DNA from: Chloroflexota bacterium
Lineage (GTDB): Bacteria; Chloroflexota; Limnocylindria; Limnocylindrales; CSP1-4
DNA length: 8,929 bases
Reading direction: 5' to 3'
NCBI GenBank assembly: GCA_003158495.1
Contig: PMJT01000168.1
Coordinates: 23,319 to 32,247, forward strand
The translations under genes were made by a program, and so were the position numbers. The stretch's first letter is position 1. Every line of letters starts with the position of its first letter. This document shows, piece after piece, positions 1 to 6,043 of the stretch. The notes beneath the pieces were generated by a model, which saw only the letters and a program-made list of their open reading frames with translations, was not told the DNA's origin and made no database searches.

Positions 1-167
1 AGGATGTTCATGAGGGTCGTCTTGCCGGCGCCGTTCTCGCCCAGGAGGGCGTGGATCTCGCCGCGCCGCAGGTCCAGGCTTATGTTGTCGTTCGCGACGA
101 CGCCGGGATAGCGCTTGGTGATGCCGCGCATCTCGAGCGCGGGAACGGAAGCTGCCTCTCCAGTCAC
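1..167 (-). CDS. BMP-type ABC importer ATP-binding protein (5' part only, cut by window edge)
   Basis: The first 55 residues of an ABC ATPase that would energise uptake of the ligand bound by the upstream BMP lipoprotein. These systems (PnrA/YufO/NupO-like) typically import nucleosides or simple sugars. The visible part has an ITKRYPGVVAND stretch near residues 16-27 and a Walker A GENGAGKTT at about residues 43-51, followed by LMNIL. This is highly typical of sugar/nucleoside importer ATPases with two fused nucleotide-binding domains. I chose the GTG at 167 because a GTGAGG sequence lies 5 bases upstream and the alignment to the family begins soon after. A TTG at 200 is in frame but abuts a hairpin and has no ribosome-binding site. 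The gene follows the BMP gene by 84 bases, with a hairpin between them. The signature motif, Walker B and any second domain lie outside the window. Confidence 0.9.
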   Translation of the reverse strand, partial: MTGEAASVPALEMRGITKRYPGVVANDNISLDLRRGEIHALLGENGAGKTTLMNI

Positions 168-200
168 GACTGCCTCACTCGCGCCGGGTATCGGATGCAA

Positions 201-233
201 CGAGCGGGCCGGCCCGAAGGCACGGCCCGCTCG
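201..233 (-). terminator. Intercistronic hairpin between BMP gene and its ATPase (attenuator or mRNA-stabilising structure)
   Basis: A perfect 10-bp inverted repeat (CGAGCGGGCC at 201-210, GGCCCGCTCG at 224-233) encloses 13 bases. Read on the minus strand, the loop contains GCC-TTCG-GGC, so the outer stem is capped by an inner 3-bp stem and a UUCG tetraloop, a very stable RNA fold. It begins 18 bases after the BMP stop codon. No T-run follows on the minus strand (the next bases are TTGCATCC), so it is not a classical complete terminator. Partial termination or protection of the upstream message from 3' decay is more likely. Either would give more binding protein than ATPase. Confidence 0.7.
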
Positions 234-251
234 AAAGTTACGGAGTGGAGG

Positions 252-1442
252 TTACGGGCCCCAGGTACCGCAGGTGGCGGGGCAGGTCGTCAGCGTTCCG
301 GCCTTCATTGCGGCGAGTGCCGCATCGAGCTTGCCCTGAACGTCTGCCGGGAGAGTGATCGCGGTGTTGTGGAACGGCGAAATGCCGATGCCGTCGTTGG
401 CCGCGTTGAACTTGGAGATGCCGCCCTTTGCGGTGCCGCCGGCGATCGCGGTGATCGTCTGGTTGACGGCGCTCGAGAGATGCTTCTCGGCCGAGGTGAC
501 GATGCACTTGTCGGCGGTCGGGTAGGAGAGGTACTCGTCCACGTCCACGCCGATGCCGATGATGTTGGCCGCGCAGGCCGCATCGAGGGCGCCGTTACCG
601 GTGGCGCCGGCCACCTGGAACACGACGTCAACGCCCTGCTGCTTGATGAACTGGGTGCTGAAGGTCTTGCCGAAGACTGGGTCACCATAGGCCTTGGTGA
701 TGTCGCCGGTCGAGAAGAACTGGGTCACGACCTTGGTGCTCGCCTTGTAGGAAGCGGCGCCGAGCTGATAGCCCTGCAGATACCGAACGACTGCCGGGTT
801 GTTGTTGATGCCGCCGAGCTGACCGATCTTGCCGCTCTTGCTCACGGCGGCGGCGACGATGCCCGCGAGATAGCCGGCCTGATCTTCCTGGAACTGGATG
901 CCGATCAGGTGCGGCAGCAGCGTCGCGGCATCGCCCTTGCACGCGAATGTGCTGTCCGGGGCGCCAGTCGCGTCGACGCACGGAGCGACGTCAACCGCGA
1001 TGAACCAGATGTTCGGGTTTGCCTTGGCGGCCTTGATCGTGGCGTCGCCGAGGTTGAAGCCGACCGTGACGATGACGTTGTAGTTCTTGTCGACGAAGCC
1101 CTGGATGTCGGTGGTGTAGTCAGTGGCATCCTTCGGGACGACGTACTCGGCGGTGGTGCCGAGGGCCGCGGCAGCAGCCTTGGCGCCTTCATACGAATAC
1201 TGGTTGAAGTTCTTGTCGTCGACCCGGCCTACGTCCGTAACGACGCCGATCTTGAGCGGGGCGGCGCTCGCGGTCGCGCTCGCGGTGGGGGCCGCGGTGG
1301 GGGCCGCGGTCGGGGCCGCGGTGGGGGCGGCGGTGGGGGCCGCGGTCGGCGCGGCGGTGGGCGTGGCGCTTGAGCTCGAACATGCTGCCACCAACGCCGC
1401 GGTGGCAAGAAGCCCGAAAGCTGCCCTGAGCTTGCCCGTCAT
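252..1442 (-). CDS. BMP-family ABC transporter substrate-binding lipoprotein
   Basis: A 396-residue membrane-anchored binding protein that captures a ligand outside the cytoplasmic membrane. The BMP/PnrA/Med family usually binds purine nucleosides; the ligand here is not resolved. Residues 1-20 are a lipoprotein signal peptide ending in a LVAAC lipobox with Cys21 as the lipidated residue. Residues 26-61 are an Ala-Pro-Thr tether. The binding domain begins with KIGVVTDVGRVDDKNFNQ near 64-81. Other family landmarks are FQEDQAGYLAGIV (184-196), QVAGATGNGALDAA (276-289), IGIGVDVDEY (295-304) and VTSAEKHLSSAV (315-326). The ATG at 1442 is chosen because AGGGAGGG lies at 1447-1454 and it gives a complete signal peptide; a longer in-frame reading upstream lacks one. 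The mature domain carries six cysteines besides Cys21 (155, 168, 290, 313, 387, 391), which could form disulfides. The matching ATPase follows downstream. Confidence 0.95.
   Translation of the reverse strand: MTGKLRAAFGLLATAALVAACSSSSATPTAAPTAAPTAAPTAAPTAAPTAAPTASATASAAPLKIGVVTDVGRVDDKNFNQYSYEGAKAAAAALGTTAEYVVPKDATDYTTDIQGFVDKNYNVIVTVGFNLGDATIKAAKANPNIWFIAVDVAPCVDATGAPDSTFACKGDAATLLPHLIGIQFQEDQAGYLAGIVAAAVSKSGKIGQLGGINNNPAVVRYLQGYQLGAASYKASTKVVTQFFSTGDITKAYGDPVFGKTFSTQFIKQQGVDVVFQVAGATGNGALDAACAANIIGIGVDVDEYLSYPTADKCIVTSAEKHLSSAVNQTITAIAGGTAKGGISKFNAANDGIGISPFHNTAITLPADVQGKLDAALAAMKAGTLTTCPATCGTWGP
1282..1365 (-). repeat. Seven tandem 12-bp repeats encoding the lipoprotein tether
   Basis: Seven consecutive 12-base units of the type GCGGTGGGGGCC (plus strand) start at 1282, 1294, 1306, 1318, 1330, 1342 and 1354. 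They vary at a few positions, the last two most. On the minus strand each unit encodes four residues of the Ala/Pro/Thr tether (AAPT phase) between lipidated Cys21 and the binding domain of the BMP lipoprotein. Because the unit is a multiple of three, copy-number change alters tether length without a frameshift. Confidence 0.9.
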
Positions 1443-1446
1443 GTAG

Positions 1447-1454
1447 CCCTCCCT
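1447..1454 (-). promoter_or_regulatory. Shine-Dalgarno of the BMP gene
   Basis: The minus-strand sequence AGGGAGGG ends 4 bases before the ATG at 1442, so the core GGGAGG sits at usable spacing. It fixes this ATG as the start rather than in-frame upstream codons. Confidence 0.75.
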
Positions 1455-1499
1455 GGGACGTGCGGTAGAGATTCTTTGGGCGAACCTCGCTATGCAGAG

Positions 1500-1531
1500 T
1501 GTATATCGCGGGACGGCGAAGCCTCTGTCAA
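1500..1531 (-). promoter_or_regulatory. Probable sigma-70-type promoter for the BMP operon
   Basis: A perfect TTGACA -35 box lies at 1531-1526 on the minus strand. Downstream is an AT-rich GATATACA run in an otherwise GC-rich gap. Taken as GATATA (1507-1502) the spacer is 18 bases; taken as TATACA (1505-1500), a better match to TATAAT, it is 20. The exact -10 is therefore uncertain. The site lies about 60-90 bases upstream of the BMP start and directly downstream of a terminator-like hairpin, a consistent order for a new transcription unit. Confidence 0.55.
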
Positions 1532-1560
1532 GGACTGTCCGCTGGTGCCAGAAACGGGCC

Positions 1561-1591
1561 GAGCCCGGGCACCTCGCGGCGCTCCGGGCTC
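1561..1591 (-). terminator. Hairpin downstream of the Asp-box lipoprotein gene, terminator-like
   Basis: Arms GAGCCCGG and CCGGGCTC (8 bp, perfect) enclose an inner stem. On the minus strand this is GCGCC paired with GGUGC (one G-U pair) around a GCGA tetraloop of the GNRA class, with one bulged A. It starts about 46 bases after the lipoprotein stop codon. Downstream is GGCCCGTTTCT, which has only a short, delayed run of T. Intrinsic termination is plausible but not textbook. The gap's remaining bases up to 1637 show nothing else. Confidence 0.5.
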
Positions 1592-1637
1592 TGGCGATCT
1601 GCGCTTGGACCGGACGCCTCCTCGACGCCGGCATTTG

Positions 1638-3056
1638 CTACCTGACGGGTTCCCCCAGCCAGAGACTGTGTGTATCCATCCCGACGACCACGAGCCCGGC
1701 AGGCCCCAGCGTGGTGTTCCACGCATTGACCGACTCCTCGACGGTCGGCATGTCGCCGGTCTGCGTGAGGACCCTGACGGATAGGTCATCGTCGACTGTG
1801 GCGACCATCAGCGGTGTCACGGGCGACACGGGATCGGTAGGAGCGGTCGATATGGCGAGCCCCTGGCGTCCGTCCGTGATAATCGTCGCAACGAGCATCG
1901 GGGCGGGCGACGGGACCACCTTCCAGGTCCTGCCGTCACTCGTGACCCAGACTTTGGTGGTCACTGCCTGCGTGGCCTCATCCCATTGATTGGCTACGGC
2001 CATGTACGTGCGAGAGTTGATCCGCGTCACGGAGATCGTCGAATTCGTCGCCGCTGCTGCGCCGGTCAAGGTTGCGCGAGTCCAGGCGCTGCCGTCGGCA
2101 GACCACCACAGGGACGGCGTCTCGTACTGGGGTCCGCCGCAACCTTCCCCGGTTTCGACGGCGCCGGAGACGGCAAAGCCGGCCGCGAGACTCGTCGCTC
2201 CCTGCACGACGACATTGCCGAACACCGACTTCGGCAGCAACTTCGAGTGCCAGGTTCGGCCGTCTGATGAAGTCCACAGGGACTGGGTCAGGCCGTCCTT
2301 GAGATGTCCGAATGCGATGAAGCCGGATGGGCCGCCATCGACGGTGTAGACCGAGGCCGAGGCGAAATCGGCCGGCGGCGTGACCCGGCTCCAGGTGAGG
2401 CCGTCCAAAGAAGACCACATCGCGCTCACGGTCGAGGGGCCGCCACACGCCACACCCACGATTCGGCCGATAGCCACGAGCGCCGACGGAGTCTCTGAGA
2501 CCGACGTGACTTCCACGGCGTAGGTAAGGCCCGCAACGCTCATCGGCTTGGGGGTTGTCCAGTGAACCGCGTCGGTCGACGAACTGGAAACGAGGTTGCT
2601 GGTGGAAGCATCCATCGACGCCATGTCGTACGAGCTGCCGAAAGCAACGTAGCCACGACTCCAGCCGAACACGTTTACGTCCGTGGACAAATCGGCGGCT
2701 GGCGTTGCCGGCACGAGCCCGGCGATAGGACCGACCGATGTCCACTTGATGCCCGTCCATTGGGCCGAAGCGGCGGTGCCCTTCGCGGTTGGTTCGGGAG
2801 TGACAGTCGGAGTCGGCGACGCCGTCGCGGTCGGGACGGCCGTCGCGTTCGGGGCGGCCGTCGCTGTCGGGGCTTCAGTTGGCGAGTCCGAGGGCACCGC
2901 CGACGGCGATTCTGTGGGGGCGGCGGTAGCGCCAGCCGTGGGCGACGAAGCGGCGTTGACGCAGGCGGTCAGGAGAAGTGGGACCACCAGCGACATTGCC
3001 AGGACCCTGAGCAATCCGGAGCACGTCCGGCCACTTTGACCAACGACCGCGTCCAT
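1638..3056 (-). CDS. Secreted lipoprotein with Asp-box (BNR-like) beta-propeller repeats, function unknown
   Basis: A 472-residue predicted lipoprotein. Residues 1-31 form the signal peptide with a hydrophobic core at 18-31 and an LTAC lipobox (Cys32). Residues about 38-97 are a Ser/Pro/Thr/Ala-rich tether. The rest is a repeat domain with five Asp-box-like motifs: STDAVHW (160-166), SSLDGLTW (215-222), SSDGRTW (263-269), SADGSAW (319-325) and TSDGRTW (372-378), 47-56 residues apart. Asp boxes occur in sialidase-like propellers, WSC/sortilin-type domains and many uncharacterised surface proteins. I see no complete set of sialidase catalytic residues, so an enzyme call is not justified. CGGP recurs at 204-207 and 306-309. 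I chose the ATG at 3056 because GAGGGTGG lies 6 bases upstream and a full signal peptide follows. Upstream in-frame codons run into rsmI and add no signal. It stands as a single gene between rsmI and the BMP operon, and its role is unknown. Confidence 0.8.
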   Translation of the reverse strand: MDAVVGQSGRTCSGLLRVLAMSLVVPLLLTACVNAASSPTAGATAAPTESPSAVPSDSPTEAPTATAAPNATAVPTATASPTPTVTPEPTAKGTAASAQWTGIKWTSVGPIAGLVPATPAADLSTDVNVFGWSRGYVAFGSSYDMASMDASTSNLVSSSSTDAVHWTTPKPMSVAGLTYAVEVTSVSETPSALVAIGRIVGVACGGPSTVSAMWSSLDGLTWSRVTPPADFASASVYTVDGGPSGFIAFGHLKDGLTQSLWTSSDGRTWHSKLLPKSVFGNVVVQGATSLAAGFAVSGAVETGEGCGGPQYETPSLWWSADGSAWTRATLTGAAAATNSTISVTRINSRTYMAVANQWDEATQAVTTKVWVTSDGRTWKVVPSPAPMLVATIITDGRQGLAISTAPTDPVSPVTPLMVATVDDDLSVRVLTQTGDMPTVEESVNAWNTTLGPAGLVVVGMDTHSLWLGEPVR

Positions 3057-3062
3057 CGAATT

Positions 3063-3070
3063 CCACCCTC
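3063..3070 (-). promoter_or_regulatory. Shine-Dalgarno deciding the start of the Asp-box lipoprotein
   Basis: Minus-strand GAGGGTGG lies 6 bases upstream of the ATG at 3056. The alternative in-frame ATG at 3098 falls inside the adjacent dyad and has no comparable site, so 3056 is preferred. Confidence 0.6.
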
Positions 3071-3088
3071 GTTTGCTGCCTGCCGTCG

Positions 3089-3109
3089 GAGTCGACATCG
3101 TGTCGACTC
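3089..3109. promoter_or_regulatory. Perfect 9-3-9 dyad, possible operator
   Basis: GAGTCGACA (3089-3097) and TGTCGACTC (3101-3109) are exact reverse complements separated by three bases. The dyad lies 33-53 bases upstream of the lipoprotein start codon, outside any gene, in a 142-base gap. Its size and perfect symmetry are like a binding site for a dimeric transcription factor. As RNA it would be a 9-bp hairpin with a tight 3-base loop. No U-run follows it, so termination of rsmI is less likely. I see no clear -35/-10 pair around it. The rest of the gap (3110-3198) shows nothing recognisable. Confidence 0.55.
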
Positions 3110-3198
3110 TGTGCCGTTGAGACGCCGAGAGCGCGCCTTTCGTTACCGGAGGCAAATGGAACTTGTGGCGTGCCCTGCGCCCGCCAGAGAGCCGCCGC

Positions 3199-4155
3199 TC
3201 AGTCGGGCCGGTAGAGCTCGTGGCGGTCCAGGCCGGTGGCGGCAGCGACGCTACGGGCGGCGTCGGAACGCCTGGCTCCGCCGGCAACCAGCCGCGCCAC
3301 TTCGGCCCGTCCATCGGCCATCGATGCCGGCGCCTCTTCGCCGTCGCCTGTCGCCGACGCGCCCCCAGTCGCCGCCTCGAGGACCAGCACGAACTCGCCT
3401 CGGAGAGTGATCGCTCCGGCCGCGGCGCGCGAGACCAGCTCGGCCAACTGCCCCCGGACTACTTCCTCGTGGAGTTTCGTGAGCTCGCGGCAGATCGCGG
3501 CCCGCCGCGCGCCGCCGGCCGCGGCCGCGAGATCGCCGAGCGTCGCCGGAACGCGGGACGGGGCCTCGTAGATGACGCACGCCCGATCGTCGGCCGCGAT
3601 CCGGGCCAGGCGCAGGCGACGCTCCTTCCCGCTCCGTGGCAGGAACCCCTCGAAGGTCCAGTGCGCGGCGGCCAGCCCGCTCGCCACGAGCGCGGCGAGT
3701 ACGGCAGAGGCGCCGGGGATCGGCACGACCGACCCACCCTCGGCCGCCCACGCGGACGCGAGCTCGGCCCCGGGGTCGCTGACCAGCGGCGTGCCGGCAT
3801 CGGTGACCAGTGCCAGGTCCAGACCGGATCGCAGTTGTTCGAGCAACTCCACCCCGCGGCTCGGGCCGCTCTGAGAGTGGTAGCTCACCATCCGCGTTCC
3901 GATCTCGTACCGATCCAGCAAGCGTCGCGTCAGCCGTGTGTCCTCGGCGGCGATGAGCGGCACGGTCTTGAGAACATCTACGGCCCGGAACGTGAAGTCG
4001 CCGAGATTGCCGATGGGAGTCGCGACGATGAAGAGCCGGCCCGGCTTGCCGCTCCCCGCTCCACCGCTCTCGGCCGCGCTGCCGGCGGCCGGGCCACCGT
4101 CGCCGCCCCGCGGTCCCGTCCGCTCCCGGCGGCCGCCCGTAGCCGAGCGGCTCAT
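3199..4155 (-). CDS. rsmI: 16S rRNA (cytidine1402-2'-O)-methyltransferase RsmI
   Basis: A 318-residue SAM-dependent methyltransferase of the tetrapyrrole-methylase fold. It adds the 2'-O-methyl group to C1402 of 16S rRNA in the decoding centre, acting on the 30S subunit. Family motifs appear in order: VATPIGNLGD (44-53), AEDTR (70-74), LVTDAGTPLVSDPG (116-129), IPGAS (146-150), EGFLPR (169-174), YEAPSR (196-201), RELTKLHEE (223-231) and GEFVLVL (253-259). A C-terminal helical segment at about 283-318 matches the RsmI helix-turn-helix tail. The ATG at 4155 overlaps the nadE stop as ATGA, so translation is probably coupled to nadE. The first ~38 residues are a Gly/Ala/Ser/Arg-rich extension that typical RsmI proteins, which start a few residues before VATPIGNLGD, lack. 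A later start is possible, but I see no clear ATG/GTG with a ribosome-binding site there. Confidence 0.95.
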   Translation of the reverse strand: MSRSATGGRRERTGPRGGDGGPAAGSAAESGGAGSGKPGRLFIVATPIGNLGDFTFRAVDVLKTVPLIAAEDTRLTRRLLDRYEIGTRMVSYHSQSGPSRGVELLEQLRSGLDLALVTDAGTPLVSDPGAELASAWAAEGGSVVPIPGASAVLAALVASGLAAAHWTFEGFLPRSGKERRLRLARIAADDRACVIYEAPSRVPATLGDLAAAAGGARRAAICRELTKLHEEVVRGQLAELVSRAAAGAITLRGEFVLVLEAATGGASATGDGEEAPASMADGRAEVARLVAGGARRSDAARSVAAATGLDRHELYRPD

Positions 4156-5081
4156 CGGCGTGCCGATCCCGGCCGCCGTCGCGGGTACAGGTAGTCCACT
4201 CCGGTCGTGCGCGGCCCCAGCTTGGCGACAGGCGGAACCTGGCGTTTGAATTCCGAGACGGCGACCAGCCGCTTGACCCGGGCGATCGCCGCCTCGTTGA
4301 AGCCCATGACGATCAGCTCTTCGTCGCTGCGGCGCTTGTCGATCATCCAGAACAGGAGCCGATCCAGCTCCGGGTAGGTGAACCCGGCCTCGACTTCGTC
4401 CGTCTGGCCGGGCCACAGGTCCGCAGAGGGCGCTTTGCGGATGATCGCCTCGGGCACGCCGATCGCGGCCGCGACCTGCCGGACCTGGCTCTTGTACAGG
4501 TCCCCGATCGGGTTGAAGGCGCAGGCCGAGTCACCGAAGAGCGTCGTATATCCGATCAAAGCCTCGGTCTTGTTGCCGGTGCCGACGACCAGGCCGCTCC
4601 ACGGCACCGACCGGTCATACAGGACGCACATCCGGGCCCGGGCCATGAAGTTGCCGCGCCGCAGCTGGCTCGCGCCACGGGCAGACTTTCCGCCGTCGCC
4701 CGGCACGTCGCCGTCGCCGAAGTAGCCGTCGACGATTCGGGTGATCTCGACGGTCTCGCTCTGGCAGCCGAGCTTCTCGACGACGAGACGGGCATCCCGG
4801 ACCGACTCGGCCGAGGATGTCTTGTAAGGCATCATGACGCAGAGGAGTTCCTCGGGACCGATCGCCTCGGCCACGAGGAAGGCGACGAGAGCCGAGTCGA
4901 TCCCGCCGGAGAGCCCGATCAGGGCGCGGCCGAATCCGGCCTGGTGGAGCTGGTTCCGGATGAACCCAACCATGACCCGCCGAGCGACGTCCGTGTCGAT
5001 GGCCAGCTCTTCCGGCAGTTCGAACAGCGCACCCTGGGCGGCGGCAGGACCGCCGGATCCCGGCCCGGCATCGGAAGCCAT
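4152..5081 (-). CDS. nadE: NAD+ synthetase, synthetase subunit/domain (NadE)
   Basis: A 309-residue cytoplasmic enzyme that makes NAD+ from nicotinate adenine dinucleotide using ATP and ammonia, the last step of NAD synthesis. It has the N-type ATP-pyrophosphatase P-loop GLSGGIDSA (56-64), VVGTGNKTE (165-173), FNPIGDLYKSQV (189-200), KAPSADLWPGQTDE (216-229) and the C-terminal FKRQVPPVAKL (278-288). All match the NadE synthetase domain, and the length is that of the domain alone. The ATG at 5081 shares its A with the stop of the upstream nitrilase gene (TGATG). Its own stop overlaps rsmI by 4 bases. The preceding glutaminase gene suggests it receives ammonia from glutamine in a two-subunit arrangement, although direct use of free ammonia is also possible. 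The first 20 residues are a low-complexity lead. Confidence 0.95.
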   Translation of the reverse strand: MASDAGPGSGGPAAAQGALFELPEELAIDTDVARRVMVGFIRNQLHQAGFGRALIGLSGGIDSALVAFLVAEAIGPEELLCVMMPYKTSSAESVRDARLVVEKLGCQSETVEITRIVDGYFGDGDVPGDGGKSARGASQLRRGNFMARARMCVLYDRSVPWSGLVVGTGNKTEALIGYTTLFGDSACAFNPIGDLYKSQVRQVAAAIGVPEAIIRKAPSADLWPGQTDEVEAGFTYPELDRLLFWMIDKRRSDEELIVMGFNEAAIARVKRLVAVSEFKRQVPPVAKLGPRTTGVDYLYPRRRPGSARR

Positions 5082-6031
5082 CAGCCCAGCTCGCGCTGGC
5101 GCGCTCGTCTCATGATTCCTTCCGTTCGTTCGCTCGGGGCAGACGGCTCGCTGGCCACGTCTATCGCCATGTCCGTCCGTTCGGCCAGGATGCGCCGGAG
5201 TTCGCGCAGGTGCAGTTCCGGCCGCTCGTCCCGAAGGAGTGGCAGGCCGATCCGTTCGCGCCGCACGTCACCCAGTTCTATGTCGACGAAATGCAGGCCC
5301 GCGTCGAAGAGCGGCGCCGTGAAGATGGCCTCGCCGCTCGGTGCGATCACTTCAGATCCGCCCCAGAAGCTGACCGTCTCGTCCATGCCAACGCGATTGC
5401 AGAAGACCAGGAAGCTCGTCGTCAGCTGGGCGTAGGTTCGCATCAGGTTGCGCCAGGAAGCCGCGGTCCCCAGGCCCACCTCGTGGATCGCCGCCAGGTC
5501 GCGGCCGGGCGAGGAGGAAACGTTGATCAGGATCTGGGCGCCGTCCAGGGCCAGCGTCTCCGGCACTGCCAGGTGCCAGAAGTCCTCGCATACGGCGATG
5601 CCGAGCCGTACGCCCAGGCGTGATTCCACCGCCCGGAGCCGATCGCCCGCGGCGAAGAACCGCCGTTCGTCGAAGAGGCCGTAGGTGGGCAGGAAAAGCT
5701 TGCGATGGACGAACCGGACCTCGCCCTCCTCCAGCAGCGCGGCGCTGATGAAGAGCCGGTGGTCGTCGGCTTCCTCCACGAAAGACACCACGGCCGACAT
5801 CCCGCCAGCAGCGGCGGCGAGGCCGGCCAGGCGGGGATCGTCGGCCCTCATCGCGACCTCTGCCGCGAGGTCCTGGAGCTGGTAGCCGGTGAGGCCCAGC
5901 TCCGGGAAGACGACCAGCCCTGCTCCACCGGCACGTGCCGCCTCGAGCGTCTCGTGGTGACGGGCGATGTTGTCGTCGAGCGCGCCCAGAACCGGCGCCA
6001 TCTGGGCCAGGGCGATGCGGAGCGGCTTCAT
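5081..6031 (-). CDS. Nitrilase-family amidohydrolase, probable glutaminase partner of NadE
   Basis: A 316-residue carbon-nitrogen hydrolase. The nitrilase catalytic triad is visible: Glu44 in VFPELGLTGY, Lys111 in HRKLFLPTYG and Cys148 in AVCEDFWH. The CEDFWH context, NVSSSPGRD (170-178) and FCNRVG (210-215) resemble the glutaminase domain found at the N-terminus of fused glutamine-dependent NAD+ synthetases. The adjacent nadE supports the same job: hydrolysing glutamine to supply ammonia. The two reading frames differ by one base and meet at TGATG, so this is a split version of what is one polypeptide in many bacteria. The start at 6031 is chosen from the family N-terminus (RIALAQMAPVLG). 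No Shine-Dalgarno precedes it, but a TAGACT lies 6 bases upstream. The alternative is a nitrilase of other specificity that merely sits beside nadE. Confidence 0.9.
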   Translation of the reverse strand: MKPLRIALAQMAPVLGALDDNIARHHETLEAARAGGAGLVVFPELGLTGYQLQDLAAEVAMRADDPRLAGLAAAAGGMSAVVSFVEEADDHRLFISAALLEEGEVRFVHRKLFLPTYGLFDERRFFAAGDRLRAVESRLGVRLGIAVCEDFWHLAVPETLALDGAQILINVSSSPGRDLAAIHEVGLGTAASWRNLMRTYAQLTTSFLVFCNRVGMDETVSFWGGSEVIAPSGEAIFTAPLFDAGLHFVDIELGDVRRERIGLPLLRDERPELHLRELRRILAERTDMAIDVASEPSAPSERTEGIMRRARQRELG

Positions 6032-6037
6032 GGCGCA

Positions 6038-6043
6038 AGTCTA
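6038..6043 (-). promoter_or_regulatory. TAGACT, candidate -10 box for a leaderless nitrilase-nadE-rsmI message
   Basis: On the minus strand TAGACT (fits TANNNT) ends exactly 6 bases before the ATG at 6031, with TGCGCC between. That geometry would place the transcript start at or next to the start codon. It agrees with the absence of a Shine-Dalgarno there. No recognisable -35 box lies at the usual distance, so the call is tentative. Confidence 0.35.

Noticed and set aside
1270..1370. CRISPR-like array suggested by repeated units
   Set aside because: The 12-base units are contiguous with no spacers and lie in frame inside a gene, so this is a coding tandem repeat.
51..1373. Long open reading frame of 440 codons on the plus strand
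   Set aside because: It is antisense to the BMP gene, whose family motifs and lipobox are unambiguous. The translation is Arg/Gly/Asp-rich without any family resemblance, and the Gly/Arg end is just the reverse of the tandem repeat. This is expected in high-GC DNA.
1443..1634. N-terminal extension of the BMP gene by 64 codons
   Set aside because: The extension is Arg-rich, runs across the promoter and hairpin, and would bury the lipoprotein signal peptide internally.
1638..3056. Sialidase enzyme annotation for the Asp-box lipoprotein
   Set aside because: Asp boxes alone are structural. I could not identify the arginine triad, Tyr/Glu pair and Asp needed for sialidase catalysis.
3057..3314. 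Upstream extension of the Asp-box lipoprotein by 86 codons
   Set aside because: It overlaps the end of rsmI, crosses the dyad and precedes the signal peptide; the ATG at 3056 has its own ribosome-binding site.
2562..3410. 282-codon plus-strand reading frame opposite the Asp-box lipoprotein
   Set aside because: Its content is Arg/Gly runs produced by the reverse of the Ala/Pro/Thr tether. It spans a gene boundary on the other strand and shows no ribosome-binding site or domain.
3163..4194. 343-codon plus-strand reading frame
   Set aside because: It is antisense to rsmI and nadE, whose motifs are clear, and its composition is Arg/Ala-rich with no recognisable domain.
4156..4416. 87-codon extension of rsmI into nadE
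   Set aside because: It is out-of-frame reading of nadE, and the ATGA overlap gives a natural start at 4155.
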